Assembly (NCBI GenBank): GCA_964567045.1
Contig: CAZMLE010000024.1
Location: forward strand, 1 to 52,517
From: JAFNGF01 sp964567045
GTDB taxonomy: Bacteria > Planctomycetota > Phycisphaerae > Sedimentisphaerales > Anaerobacaceae
Direction: 5' to 3'
DNA: 52,517 nt
A program made the position numbers and the translations under genes. The notes beneath the pieces were generated by a model. The model saw only the letters and a program-made list of their open reading frames with translations. It was not told the origin of the DNA and ran no database searches. Shown here piece after piece: positions 1 through 8,885 of the stretch. Positions within the stretch are counted from its first letter, which is position 1, and every line of letters starts with the position of its first letter.

Positions 1-805
1 TATTGATAACTGGTCCGAGATTCATCGGTTCTCCCCAGGGATCGTTTGTTGTTGCCCTTGTCGTAACCCATATGTCCTGCCCACCATAACCGCCGGGCCG
101 CCATGGCCCACCCATGTGATCGCTGAAGAATAACATACGACCGTCGGCAGAGATGTCCGGGAAACACTCCTCAAGAGAGCTGTTTACTGTGGCCCCTAAA
201 TTCACCGGACTGCCCCAGGGGTCATTTTTGGTTGCCCGGCTTGTAAACCATAGATCGTCACCGCCGAACCCGCCAGCCCGACCGGACACAAAGAAAACCA
301 CCAGGCCGTCGGCTGAGATGCTCGGGGCCCACGTGTCAGCCGAGCTGTCGACGGTCGCTCCGAGATTCACAGGCGGTCCCCAGGGATCCGAGACGCTTGC
401 TCGCGTGGTTACCGCAAGGTAATCGCTGCCATACACACCGGTCCAGGGGGAAAAGTACAGCGAGAGACCGTCAGCCGAGATACTCGGGGATTGTTCCCAA
501 TTCGCTGTGTTGACCGGGGCCCCGATGTTCATACAAGGTCCCCAAGGGTCATCTTTACTTGCCCGTCTTGACACGTATATATCAGCGAGTCCGTGCCCGC
601 CAGATCTGCGGGACTCGAAGAATAGTTCCAAACCGTCCGCCGAGATGCTTGGGTCAATCTCGACTGACGAACTGTTGATGTTCGGCCCGAGATTGACGGG
701 CTTGCCGAAGGTGAAATCTGCCCTCGCACTCCCACCGCCGAGCACAATTGCGGCCACAAATCCAAATAACGCTAACCTGATTCTGTAACCATTTAACCAT
801 TTCAT
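1..805 (-). CDS. Secreted WD40-like (PD40) beta-propeller repeat protein, partial
   Basis: This is the N-terminal 268 codons of a gene that continues past the left window edge. I translated it from the reverse strand: ATG at 805, preceded by AGGA at normal spacing. The N-terminus is a signal peptide (MKWLNGYRIR, then a hydrophobic stretch to ARA). At least four repeats of about 60 residues follow, each carrying 'SISADGL.L.F', then 'DIYV/DLWF/DIWVTTRA', 'DPWG.P.NLG' and a variable linker. This is the PD40/TolB-like propeller signature seen in many planctomycete secreted proteins. The ligand is unknown; such propellers usually mediate protein or glycan binding outside the cell. The reading frame is open to the window edge with no break. 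The family call is confident; the function is not. Confidence 0.85.
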   Translation of the reverse strand, partial: MKWLNGYRIRLALFGFVAAIVLGGGSARADFTFGKPVNLGPNINSSSVEIDPSISADGLELFFESRRSGGHGLADIYVSRRASKDDPWGPCMNIGAPVNTANWEQSPSISADGLSLYFSPWTGVYGSDYLAVTTRASVSDPWGPPVNLGATVDSSADTWAPSISADGLVVFFVSGRAGGFGGDDLWFTSRATKNDPWGSPVNLGATVNSSLEECFPDISADGRMLFFSDHMGGPWRPGGYGGQDIWVTTRATTNDPWGEPMNLGPVIN

Positions 806-1450
806 TTTACACCATCCTGTCTGCCCAGAGCGCATAAAAAAAACGGCTGCGAGAACGCAAGGTTCTCTGGCCGGGTCAAATCGATCAATATAAAGTCTAA
901 TCTGCGCACATCAGTCTTTCCCAAGCACGCAATCGCACTACTTCCGGAGTAACTCACCCGCCTACCTTTCCCTCCTCGAACTGAACACAGGATACACTTG
1001 AATGAGGAAAAATGTCAAGGAAATTATAGGACTTTACCCCGTATTTGGCAGGTTTTGGCCTGCAAATGGGTTCTTCGTCCTGACTTGGGCCAAAAATTGT
1101 GCAAATTCTGCAAAAAAATTATTGCCCTTAGTGACTTTGACGATTACTATGTTTGGTTTGGTTACGAAGATTAACGGCTGCCAAAGCTGAGTTGTGCTGA
1201 AGAGGTGCTTGAAATGCTTTTGACAAGGCTGGTGAACAGTGCAGCAGGCTAAGCGAACAAGTTGTTTGCGCTGCTGCGATTGTGCGGTTATGGCGGCTTG
1301 GGAATCGATGTTTCTGCTTCAGTGTTGTGAAGCTAATGGGTTTGTAGTCGGGTTCCTAAATCTCTATAGAGATGGCAATGGGGGCCCTTATCGGAGCAGA
1401 CTGATGTAGCCAGGGGTAGACTACAACCTTGATTCGGCGGGGTGTTTTTG

Positions 1451-1482
1451 AAGTGGAAACTATCGAAGTTTCCACTTTTTTT
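1451..1482 (+). terminator. Intrinsic terminator with no evident upstream gene
   Basis: An 11-bp perfect stem (AAGTGGAAACT / AGTTTCCACTT) with a 5-nt loop (ATCGA) is followed by a run of seven T. The T-run lies only on the plus-strand side, so it would stop plus-strand transcription. No recognisable gene lies upstream on that strand, so the terminated transcript is unknown. Confidence 0.7.
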
Positions 1483-1529
1483 GTCCAGCACCAATTTTGG
1501 TGTTGGAGCAGAAATCGCCGCCCCCGAAA

Positions 1530-1720
1530 AAAAGAGCCACAGAGGACACAGAGAGTACCGAGAAAAGAAACAAATAGGAGCATTAACCGCAGAGAACGTC
1601 GAGAGCGCTGAGCAAAATGTGAAGACAGAAGACAGAGGACAGAAGACAGCAATCCGTCGTCCGTTCTCCGTCCTCCGTCCTCCGTTGCGCGACCTCTGCG
1701 AGCTCAGCGGTAAAAAAGAA
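1530..1720. repeat. Composite dispersed repeat (CACAGAGG and RTED types)
   Basis: It contains CCACAGAGGACACAGAG at 1537-1553, an ACCGCAGAGAAC...GAGAGCGCTGAG segment at 1586-1612, the 'GACAGAGGACAGAAGACAGC' plus CCGTCCTCCGT tract at 1621-1686, and an inverted counterpart CTCTGCGAGCTCAGCGGT at 1694-1711. The 1621-1686 tract recurs at 19,369-19,428 and 19,681-19,740. The outer segments look like one element interrupted by another. It lies directly upstream of nusA. Confidence 0.8.
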
Positions 1721-1749
1721 GCTGGCGCCGGATCAGAAAGTAGGGCCAA

Positions 1750-2976
1750 ATGAGTCAGGAATTATTGAGAATTGTCGATAGCATTGCCCGCGACAAGAAC
1801 ATCGACAAGGAGTCCATCTTTGCCGACCTGGAAGAGGCTATGGTCTCGGCGATCAGAAAACATTTCGGTGAGATGCAAAGCAATATAGTCGTGCGCATTG
1901 ATAGGACTACCGGGCAGGTCAATGCCTACAAAGACGATCAGGAAATTGACGTAAGGCAGCTCGGTCGAATCCCCGCTCAAACCGCCAAGCAAGTGATGAT
2001 CCAGAAAATAAGGGCGGATGAAAGGGGCAGCATCTACGCAGATTTCGTCCAGCGAAGGGGGCAAATCGTAAGCGGCTCGGTCGTGCGGTACGAGGGCGGA
2101 ACCCTGATTGTCAGTCTGAGCCAGGCGGTGGAGGGCTTTATGCCCAAAGCTGAGCAGATAATGGGTCAGACGCATCGGCTGAGCGAGAGAATTCGATGTC
2201 TGATTCTGGATGTGAAAGAGACTGCGAGTCAGGTTAAGATCATCCTATCGCGAACGCATCCCGATTTCATTCGCCGACTGTTTGAGTCGGAAGTTCCGGA
2301 AATCGCCGAAACCATTATCGAAATCCGGGCGCTAGCCAGAGAAGCAGGATACCGGAGCAAGGTTGCAGTCGCCTCGCTCGATGACAAGGTTGACCCTGTC
2401 GGGGCGTGTGTGGGCGTGCGTGGCAGCAGAATAAAGAATATTGTTGATGAGCTGGGCGGAGAAAAGATAGACATTGTCCGCTGGAACGACTCATCACAGG
2501 TGCTGGTGGCTAATGCGCTGATGCCGGCGAAGATCAGCGAAATCGCCCTGTGTTTCGAGCTGGGCCGGGCGACAGTGGTAGTCGAAGAAGAGCAACTGAG
2601 TCTGGCCATCGGCAAACACGGGCAGAATGTTCGATTGGCTGCGAGGCTGACCGGCTGGGACATCGATATCCTGACGCCGGACGAATACAATCACAGCATT
2701 GAGGCCCTGACAAACTGCGTCAAAGGCGTAGAAGGCGCTGATGATATAGTCGTTGACAAATTGATAGCGCTGGGAGTCATATCTGTTCTGGACCTGGATG
2801 ACGTAGGGGCTGAACCGCTGACTAATGAGCTGAAGATTGAGCCGGACCTTGCCGAGAGGCTGGTTGCGGCAGCACACGAGGAAGCTCAAAATTTAGCGGC
2901 TGAGTCCAAGCAGAAACAGGCGGAAAAGGAGCTGGCTCAGCAGGCAAAAACGACTGACAAAGAAGAACAGGGTTGA
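1750..2976 (+). CDS. nusA: Transcription termination/antitermination factor NusA
   Basis: NusA binds RNA polymerase and nascent RNA and modulates pausing, termination and antitermination. The 408-residue product has the family order: N-terminal polymerase-binding domain (about 1-125, 'SIFADLEEAM..AIRKHFG'), S1 domain (about 130-200, 'GQIVSGSVVRYEGG'), KH1 (about 225-275, 'CVGVRGSRIKNIVDELGGEKIDIV.W') and KH2 (about 290-345, 'LAIGKHGQNVRLAARLTGW'). A Glu/Lys-rich tail follows a short helical region; it lacks the full pair of acidic repeats of E. coli NusA. It starts ATG at 1750 after AGTAGGG. infB follows after 15 nt, the standard arrangement. The usual upstream partner rimP is absent, replaced by repeat DNA. 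The assignment is certain. Confidence 0.98.
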   Translation: MSQELLRIVDSIARDKNIDKESIFADLEEAMVSAIRKHFGEMQSNIVVRIDRTTGQVNAYKDDQEIDVRQLGRIPAQTAKQVMIQKIRADERGSIYADFVQRRGQIVSGSVVRYEGGTLIVSLSQAVEGFMPKAEQIMGQTHRLSERIRCLILDVKETASQVKIILSRTHPDFIRRLFESEVPEIAETIIEIRALAREAGYRSKVAVASLDDKVDPVGACVGVRGSRIKNIVDELGGEKIDIVRWNDSSQVLVANALMPAKISEIALCFELGRATVVVEEEQLSLAIGKHGQNVRLAARLTGWDIDILTPDEYNHSIEALTNCVKGVEGADDIVVDKLIALGVISVLDLDDVGAEPLTNELKIEPDLAERLVAAAHEEAQNLAAESKQKQAEKELAQQAKTTDKEEQG

Positions 2977-2991
2977 TGACGGGAGGCGTTC

Positions 2992-5652
2992 TTGGCCGCT
3001 ACAAGGGTCTACATTCTGGCAAAGGAGCTTGGGGTAAAGAGCACTGCGATTGTGAAGAAGTGCCAGGATGAAGGTCTGGACGTCAAGAACCATATGTCGG
3101 CGATCTCGGCTGGTCTGACAGCTACTATTCGAGAGTGGTTCACCGAGGGAGACAATATCACCACAGTTGAGACTGCGGAAAAGGTGGATTTGCAGAAGGT
3201 TCGCGTCATAAAGAGGCCCAAGCGAAAAGCTCCCGCGGAAGCGGCAGAGGCTCCGGAAACTGCGAAGGTTAAGCCAACCGTTGAACGTGCTGAGGTGGCT
3301 GCCGAGCCTGCTGTTGAGGCTGAGGCTGAGCCGGGGAAACATGCGCAGGCGAGAGCCGAGGTTCCCGCACCGGCCAAAGAACTCCAGCCGGTGCCGCAGG
3401 TAGCTGAAGAAAAACCACAACCACCGCCGCAGCCTGTTGTGAAAGTGCTGCCGCCGGAACCGGAGCCCATATTACCTGCCGGGCCGATGCTGGAGAAGCC
3501 CGAGCCGGCTCGCTTAAGTGGGCCGCAAGTTGTTCGAGTCGAAGCGCCAGAACCGTTGCGCCGGCCAAGGCCAAGACCAAGGCCTAGATATGATATGCCT
3601 GTGACCGAGCCGTTGATGTATGGTGCAGATGATGACGAGAAGTCAGGTCTTGCCCCGACCAGAGAAAAGAAGCGTCCGCCCCGGCGTCGGAAAGACCGAA
3701 CATCCGGGCACCGGCAGGCAGGGCGAGATGTGGAGGTCGCGGAGAAGCCCAAGTTCAAGAGTAAATGGCGACAAAGAGATATTGAGGAAAGACGAGCCAG
3801 ACTTGAGGCCGCCGCCGGCGAAGGCCTGCGCGCCCGGCCTATGCGCAAGATTGCTGGCAGAGCAAGGCGGGAAGTTACAGCACCGATAAGGCCGAAAAAA
3901 GTTGTGATCAGTGAGCCGATTATAGTGAAGGATTTATCCGCAGCTCTGGCGGTTAAATCGGCCGACATCATCAGCAGATTAGTACAACAGGGAATGATGG
4001 CAACCGCCAATCAAGTCATAAGCGGCGAGGTGGCGGAGCTAATTGCTATGGAGTTCGATGCCGAGCTGGTGGTCGAGCGCAAAACTACTCTGGAGGAACA
4101 AATCCGCGCTGAGTTTGAAAAACGAGAGAGAAACAATCTGAAGAAAAGGTCGGTGGTTGCTGCTATGCTCGGGCACGTTGACCACGGCAAGACCAGCCTG
4201 CTGGATAAAATCCGATCAACTCACGTCACTGCCGGGGAAGCCGGTGGCATCACACAGCATATCGGCGCATCTCAGGTCACCTGGGACAGCAAGACAGTGA
4301 CATTCCTTGACACTCCCGGGCACGAGGCTTTTACAGCTATGCGGGCCAGAGGCGCAAATATGACTGACGTTGTTGTGCTGACGGTTGCCGCCGACGATGG
4401 GGTGATGCCTCAAACCATCGAAGCAATAGCCCATAGCCGGGCAGCCGGCGTGCCCATAATTGTGGCACTAAACAAGATAGATTTGCCGGGCTGTGACATA
4501 AATCGTGTTTACGCGCAGTTGGCTGAGCATGGCTTAGCACCATCTGAGTGGGGAGGCCAGACCGAAGTGGTCAAAACCAGCGCAATTACCGGCGACGGCA
4601 TACGGGATTTACTGGAGCACCTGGATTATGTGGCTGAATTGCTTGACCTCAAGTCCGACGATACCATTCCTGCGACGGGATGGGTCGTTGAGGCCAGAAT
4701 GTCGCCTCAGCAGGGCCCTGTAGCCACGCTGCTGATAGAGGAAGGTGGGCTGAGTAAGGGTGATGTGGTCCTGGCGGGCTGCGCGTATGGAAGGGTGAAA
4801 ATGCTGAGAAATAGCCTCGGCAAAAACATTAAGACCGCCACCAGCTCTACGCCTGTGGAGATAACGGGTCTGAGCGACGTCCCCCAGGCAGGCGACAGAT
4901 TCTATTGTCTGGACGATATTAACCGGGCCAAAGCCGCCGCCGAGGAAAATAAAGAACGTTCCAGAGAAAACGCTCTGGCGCAGCGAACACAGGTGACACT
5001 GGACAATTTGTTCAGCCAGATCGAAGCGGGCGACGTTAAGGAGCTGAACCTTATAATCCGGGCCGATGTCCAGGGCTCTGTTGATGTTTTGACCAAATAT
5101 TTGTGCGAGCTGAGCACGGAAGAAGTAAAAGTCAGGATTCTACATGCGGCACCCGGCGGAATTACCGAGGGTGATGCGCTGCTTGCCGCGGCATCAAACG
5201 CTATTATTATCGGCTTCAACGTCACCAGTGACGAGCACGTGTCAAAGTTAGCAGAAGCCAATGGGATAGAGATAAGACACTACAACATAATCTACCGTAT
5301 AACCGAAGACTTGCAGAAATCTATGGTCGGCCTGCTTGAGCCTGAGGAGCGAGAGGAGACCCTGGGCAGAGCTGTGGTCAGACAGACATTTAAGATCTCC
5401 CGGATCGGGACAATAGCTGGCTGCTACGTGACCAGCGGCACCGCCACTAAAAGTGCAAAAATACGGTTGATCCGTGACAATATCGTGCTCAGAGGCAACC
5501 TGAGTATAGAGTCGCTGAAGCACTTCAAAGACGACGCTCGGGAAGTCAAAGCAGGTCTGGAGTGTGGCATCAAAATAGCAGGATTCGATGACATCAAGGT
5601 AGATGATGTCCTGGAATTCTACGAGATCGTTAAGATAGCCAGAACTCTGTAA
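2992..5652 (+). CDS. infB: Translation initiation factor IF-2
   Basis: IF-2 is the GTPase that delivers fMet-tRNA to the 30S subunit and promotes subunit joining. Start is TTG at 2992, set by GGGAGG at 2981-2986; the encoded start AATRVYILAKELG is the typical IF2_N motif. The 886 residues contain IF2_N (1-50), a long Pro/Glu/Arg-rich linker (about 65-300), a second IF2_N-like segment (about 305-355), the G domain from about 390 (G1 'GHVDHGKT' at 394, G3 'DTPGH', G4 'NKID'), then domains II, III and C2 ('GTIAGCYVTSG' near 805). The linker is low-complexity and probably unstructured. It is the second gene of the nusA-infB-rbfA operon. Confidence 0.98.
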   Translation: MAATRVYILAKELGVKSTAIVKKCQDEGLDVKNHMSAISAGLTATIREWFTEGDNITTVETAEKVDLQKVRVIKRPKRKAPAEAAEAPETAKVKPTVERAEVAAEPAVEAEAEPGKHAQARAEVPAPAKELQPVPQVAEEKPQPPPQPVVKVLPPEPEPILPAGPMLEKPEPARLSGPQVVRVEAPEPLRRPRPRPRPRYDMPVTEPLMYGADDDEKSGLAPTREKKRPPRRRKDRTSGHRQAGRDVEVAEKPKFKSKWRQRDIEERRARLEAAAGEGLRARPMRKIAGRARREVTAPIRPKKVVISEPIIVKDLSAALAVKSADIISRLVQQGMMATANQVISGEVAELIAMEFDAELVVERKTTLEEQIRAEFEKRERNNLKKRSVVAAMLGHVDHGKTSLLDKIRSTHVTAGEAGGITQHIGASQVTWDSKTVTFLDTPGHEAFTAMRARGANMTDVVVLTVAADDGVMPQTIEAIAHSRAAGVPIIVALNKIDLPGCDINRVYAQLAEHGLAPSEWGGQTEVVKTSAITGDGIRDLLEHLDYVAELLDLKSDDTIPATGWVVEARMSPQQGPVATLLIEEGGLSKGDVVLAGCAYGRVKMLRNSLGKNIKTATSSTPVEITGLSDVPQAGDRFYCLDDINRAKAAAEENKERSRENALAQRTQVTLDNLFSQIEAGDVKELNLIIRADVQGSVDVLTKYLCELSTEEVKVRILHAAPGGITEGDALLAAASNAIIIGFNVTSDEHVSKLAEANGIEIRHYNIIYRITEDLQKSMVGLLEPEEREETLGRAVVRQTFKISRIGTIAGCYVTSGTATKSAKIRLIRDNIVLRGNLSIESLKHFKDDAREVKAGLECGIKIAGFDDIKVDDVLEFYEIVKIARTL

Positions 5653-5654
5653 AT

Positions 5655-5728
5655 GTGACTCGTCATCTGGGAGCCGTGCCCCCTAACCAGACGAGCGACG
5701 AGTCACGAGCAACGAGCGACGAATAAGT
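5655..5728. repeat. Inverted-repeat element between infB and rbfA
   Basis: Perfect 10-bp arms GTGACTCGTC (5655-5664) and GACGAGTCAC (5697-5706) are followed by further GAGCAACGAGCGACGA repeats up to the rbfA start. It fills the whole infB-rbfA gap, leaving rbfA without a clear Shine-Dalgarno. It resembles short dispersed repeats rather than a terminator, because no T-run follows. Confidence 0.65.
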
Positions 5729-6112
5729 ATGCCGACGCGAAGACGGGAAAAAGTAGCTCGCGTGGTCAAGGAGGCGGTCAGTGACGCCATTGCCAACCGC
5801 CTTAGCGACCCGCGTATTGAGGGACTGGTGAGCATAACAAGAGTCGAGATAGCTCCGGACCTGCGCCAGGCAAATGTATATCTTAGCATTTTCGGCAAGA
5901 GTGAGGCCGCACAAAACAAGACTTATGCCGCCATAGCGCACGCAAGAAGGCGCATACAATCGCTGGTGGCGGGCAAACTTCAAATGAGATTCTGTCCTGT
6001 TTTGCATTTTTACAGGGATGAGCAATTCAAAAAAACGTTGGAAATCCTGAAGCTGATAGACCAGGCGGCTGGCGAGCTGAGAAAGTCGGACTCGCTTGAC
6101 ACCGGCGAATGA
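5729..6112 (+). CDS. rbfA: Ribosome-binding factor A
   Basis: RbfA is a small KH-fold protein that matures the 30S subunit at the 5' end of 16S rRNA. The 127-residue product starts MPTRRREKVARVVKEAVSDAI and contains 'DPR...LVSITRVEIAPDLRQANVYLSIFG' followed by 'RRRIQSLVAGKLQMRFCPVL.F', the conserved core. Length matches the family. It lies third in the operon, 76 nt after infB; the gap is filled by an inverted-repeat element and the ribosome-binding site is poor. The assignment is very secure. Confidence 0.96.
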   Translation: MPTRRREKVARVVKEAVSDAIANRLSDPRIEGLVSITRVEIAPDLRQANVYLSIFGKSEAAQNKTYAAIAHARRRIQSLVAGKLQMRFCPVLHFYRDEQFKKTLEILKLIDQAAGELRKSDSLDTGE

Positions 6113-6210
6113 TTTACCAGAAGCAAATAATGCTCCCGACATCTTTGCGGTATTGTTTTTGCCTATCGTATCTGCGCCGGAATTGACACTAAGGCATAAG
6201 AAGAACTTTT

Positions 6211-6876
6211 ATGAAAAACAGCAGAGAGTATGCTCGGAAGGTGCAAAAGTTATATGGCGCACTAAAGCGGCAGTATCCCAAGGTCCAAAGCGTCACTTAT
6301 GATGAGCCGGTTGAGGCCGTTGTCTATGCTATCCTCAGCGAGAAGATGACTGAGGCGGCATCGCGCCCTGCGAACAAGAGGTTTGCTGACTATTTCGTAG
6401 ATTTGAACGATTTACGTGTTGCCAGACCTGAAGAAGTTATCGAAGTGTTGGGCGCGGATACACCTGTTGCCCGGGATATAGCTGCCACGCTTGCAAGGGT
6501 TCTATTAGCCATATTTGACCAGTACAATGCGGTCAGCTTGGAGGCGCTAAAGAAAACCGGCAAGCGTCCGGCCAAGCAGGTCCTTGAGAAATTGGACGGT
6601 ATCAGTCATTTCATGGTTAGTTATTGCATGCTGACGTCTCTGCAGGGCCACGCTGTACCGCTGACACAAAAGATGGTAGAATATCTCAGAAGCAATGAAT
6701 TGGTCGATCCGCAAGCCAACGAGCAGGAGATAGAAGGTTTTCTGGCCAGGCAGATTTCGGCCAAAGGCGCCTACGAGTTTTATGCTCTGCTGCGAGCCGA
6801 GAGCGAGTCACCTAAGCTACAACCGAGCCGAAAGACTACTCGCAAAACCAAAACGACCGCCAAAATGGAAAAGTGA
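6211..6876 (+). CDS. Endonuclease III-fold (HhH-GPD-like) protein without catalytic residues
   Basis: The 221-residue product has the all-helical layout of endonuclease III: 'DEPVEAVVYAILSEKMTEAA' matches the start of the glycosylase domain, and 'LEKLDGISHFMVSYCML' sits where the helix-hairpin-helix 'LPGVGRKTA' normally is. The catalytic Lys of the hairpin is missing, the motif 'VDTHV' with the catalytic Asp reads 'VPLTQ', and there is no C-terminal Cys cluster for an iron-sulphur centre. It is therefore probably not an active glycosylase/lyase; a DNA-binding or structural role is inference. The C-terminus is a Lys/Thr-rich tail. It lies between rbfA and hisG with short gaps, so it may be co-transcribed. 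Confidence 0.7.
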   Translation: MKNSREYARKVQKLYGALKRQYPKVQSVTYDEPVEAVVYAILSEKMTEAASRPANKRFADYFVDLNDLRVARPEEVIEVLGADTPVARDIAATLARVLLAIFDQYNAVSLEALKKTGKRPAKQVLEKLDGISHFMVSYCMLTSLQGHAVPLTQKMVEYLRSNELVDPQANEQEIEGFLARQISAKGAYEFYALLRAESESPKLQPSRKTTRKTKTTAKMEK

Positions 6877-6918
6877 GAAATCACTGCGGCAAAAAGCTGA
6901 GCCATTAGCCAAAAAACT

Positions 6919-7794
6919 ATGCCAGAAGCGGTGTTAAAATTAGGCATTCCGGCAGGCAGTTTGCAGAAGGCTACAATTGAGCTTTTTGACAAGGCCGGAT
7001 TCCATATTCTGGATTCCGAAAGGAGTTATCTGCCGCGCATAGACGATGAGCAGATTAACCTTACGATGCTGCGGGCGCAGGAAATGAGTAAATACGTCTC
7101 CGATGGCGTTCTCGACGCCGGCATCACTGGCTACGACTGGATAATGGAAAACAAATCCGATGTGGTTGACGTCTGCGAACTGGCTTACAGTAAATCCAGC
7201 AGCAACCCTACCAGATGGGTGTTGGCTGTATCCGAGGAATCGAAGGTGACTAAGCCGGAGGATTTGGCTGGTGGCATAATCGCCACCGAGTTGGTCAACG
7301 TGACAAAGAAGTATTTCGCAGATAAGAATATCGACGTAAAGGTGGAATTTAGCTGGGGGGCGACCGAGGTAAAAGCTCGCCTGGTGGATGCGATAGTTGA
7401 ATTAACCGAGACAGGGACATCGCTGCGGGCGAACAATCTGCGAGAAATAGATACCGTAATAGCTTCCACGACAAGGCTTATCGCAAATAAGAGGGCCTGG
7501 CAGGATAAATTCAAACGTGAAAAGATCGAAAATATCAGCATGCTTCTCGACGCGGCAATCGAAGCTCGCAGTAAGGTTGGCTTAAAGATGAACGTAAAAA
7601 AGGTAGATTTGGATGCGGTGTTGAAGGTGCTGCCTGCCGAAAAAAGCCCGACTATTTCAGGCCTGGCTGACGCCGATTACGTAGCAGTAGAAGTGATTAT
7701 CGACGACAAAATCGAGCGGTCGCTGGTTCCAGCTCTAAAGCGAGCCGGCGCATCGGGGATAATTACTTATCCGCTAAATAAGGTTATCCACTAA
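6919..7794 (+). CDS. hisG: ATP phosphoribosyltransferase, long form
   Basis: HisG catalyses the first step of histidine synthesis, joining ATP and PRPP. At 291 residues this is the long form: a two-lobed catalytic domain (1-about 210; 'LGIPAGSLQKAT', 'DAGITGYDWI', 'VELTETGTSLRANNL') and a C-terminal PII/ACT-like regulatory domain (about 215-291; 'KKVDLDAVLKVLPAEKSPTISGL'). Long forms bind the histidine feedback inhibitor themselves and do not need HisZ. No other his gene is nearby. It begins 42 nt after the endonuclease III-like gene with only a weak ribosome-binding site. The assignment is secure. Confidence 0.96.
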   Translation: MPEAVLKLGIPAGSLQKATIELFDKAGFHILDSERSYLPRIDDEQINLTMLRAQEMSKYVSDGVLDAGITGYDWIMENKSDVVDVCELAYSKSSSNPTRWVLAVSEESKVTKPEDLAGGIIATELVNVTKKYFADKNIDVKVEFSWGATEVKARLVDAIVELTETGTSLRANNLREIDTVIASTTRLIANKRAWQDKFKREKIENISMLLDAAIEARSKVGLKMNVKKVDLDAVLKVLPAEKSPTISGLADADYVAVEVIIDDKIERSLVPALKRAGASGIITYPLNKVIH

Positions 7795-7832
7795 ATGGTT
7801 GATTGTTATTTATCTACTTGAGAGAAAGATTC

Positions 7833-8885
7833 GTGAAAAGCAAAGTAAATACTTTGAATTTGTTTGCTGACGAATTACTTGTTGAGAAAGAGAACGATGG
7901 TTCAGGAAAAACCATCGAGAGACTTAAACGGGTTGATCTGCACGGCGAGTTAAGAGAAAAAATATTGCCCCTCTGCAGGTTAGGATATGGTGAAATATGG
8001 AAAGATCCAGTAAACGGACATAGGGTTGGTGTATTAGATGCGCAAAAGTTGGACCACGTTAAAAAAATAATGGGTGATGAGGAAGCCAAGTTGGTTGTCA
8101 ACGATCCACCCTACAATGTAGCAGTTGGAAATGCGAATACGGCTAATCTATTTAAGATAGATTTAGAAAAGTATTTAGGGTTTTCTGAAAAATGGGTGCG
8201 TAATGCTATCGCAATTATGGATAAAGACGCCCACTTTTATATATGGATAGGAGCAGATTACAGAGATAATCTGCAACCTCTGCCTGATTTTATTGTTTTG
8301 ATCAGAAAGTTTAAGGAGTTGAAACCTAAGAATATTATTACATTAAGAAATCAAAGAGGGTATGGAACGCAGAAAAACTGGATGTGGGTTAGGCAGGAGC
8401 TCCTCTATTACATTAAAGGTAATCCTGATTTCAACGTAGAGGCTGAATATACGGATATCCCTAAAATATTAAAGGGCTATTATAAAGAAGTTAATGGAAG
8501 AATTACAGAAAACTTAGAAAGGAGTAGGTCAAAGTATATTAGAGCAGGCAACGTATGGGTAGATATTCAGCAAGTTTTTTACCGGATGGAGGAAAATGTA
8601 CCAGGATGTTATGCTCAGAAACCCTTGAAAGCAATAGAACGGATAATTTTGTCAGGTACTTGTGAAAAGGATTTGGTTGTAGATTTTTTTGCTCATTCAG
8701 GGACGACCCTGATTGCTGGAGAAAGGTTGAAAAGAAAAGTGTATACCTTTGATATCGATCCAATATTTGCAGAAATTACCATAAGAAGGTTAGAGCTTTT
8801 TAGGAAGGCAGGAACGATAGGCTGGCAATGGCGAACTCCTTTCCCCGAAATAGAAACCAAGACCGGAGAACGGAAATGGATATAA
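7833..8885 (+). CDS. Site-specific DNA methyltransferase (N4-cytosine/N6-adenine, beta-type order)
   Basis: This is an amino-methyltransferase. Motif IV is 'NDPPYN' (residue 90) and precedes motif I 'DFFAHSGTT' (residue 284), the beta-class order; 'KRKVYTFDIDP' follows the AdoMet-binding loop. The GTG at 7833, preceded by AGAGAAAG, is the preferred start and gives 350 residues; an in-frame TTG at 7803 would add ten. The gene is visibly AT-rich with AAA/TTT-rich codon use, unlike hisG before it. It overlaps the endonuclease gene by 10 nt. Role: protects host DNA as the modification half of a type II system, inferred from the partner. The target site cannot be read from the sequence. Confidence 0.88.
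   Translation: MKSKVNTLNLFADELLVEKENDGSGKTIERLKRVDLHGELREKILPLCRLGYGEIWKDPVNGHRVGVLDAQKLDHVKKIMGDEEAKLVVNDPPYNVAVGNANTANLFKIDLEKYLGFSEKWVRNAIAIMDKDAHFYIWIGADYRDNLQPLPDFIVLIRKFKELKPKNIITLRNQRGYGTQKNWMWVRQELLYYIKGNPDFNVEAEYTDIPKILKGYYKEVNGRITENLERSRSKYIRAGNVWVDIQQVFYRMEENVPGCYAQKPLKAIERIILSGTCEKDLVVDFFAHSGTTLIAGERLKRKVYTFDIDPIFAEITIRRLELFRKAGTIGWQWRTPFPEIETKTGERKWI

Larger units (their letters stand above)
806..1749. other. Gene-free region with terminator and dispersed repeats
   Basis: No convincing gene lies between the divergent PD40 gene and nusA. A 62-codon frame at 1002-1190 has no family signature. The region holds a perfect 14-bp palindrome at 1360-1373 (ATCTCTATAGAGAT), an intrinsic terminator at 1451-1482, and from about 1530 to 1720 a cluster of dispersed repeats ('CACAGAGGACACAGAG'-type and 'GACAGAGGACAGAAGAC'-type). 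rimP, usual upstream of nusA in many bacteria, is not here. Confidence 0.7.

Noticed and set aside
1002..1190. A 62-codon plus-strand frame between the PD40 gene and nusA
   Set aside because: No ribosome-binding site, no motif and biased composition; not convincing as a gene.
3009..4010. Long open frame antisense to the infB linker
   Set aside because: It mirrors the Pro/Glu/Arg-rich IF-2 linker; its Ser/Gly/Ala-rich product has no features. infB is certain.
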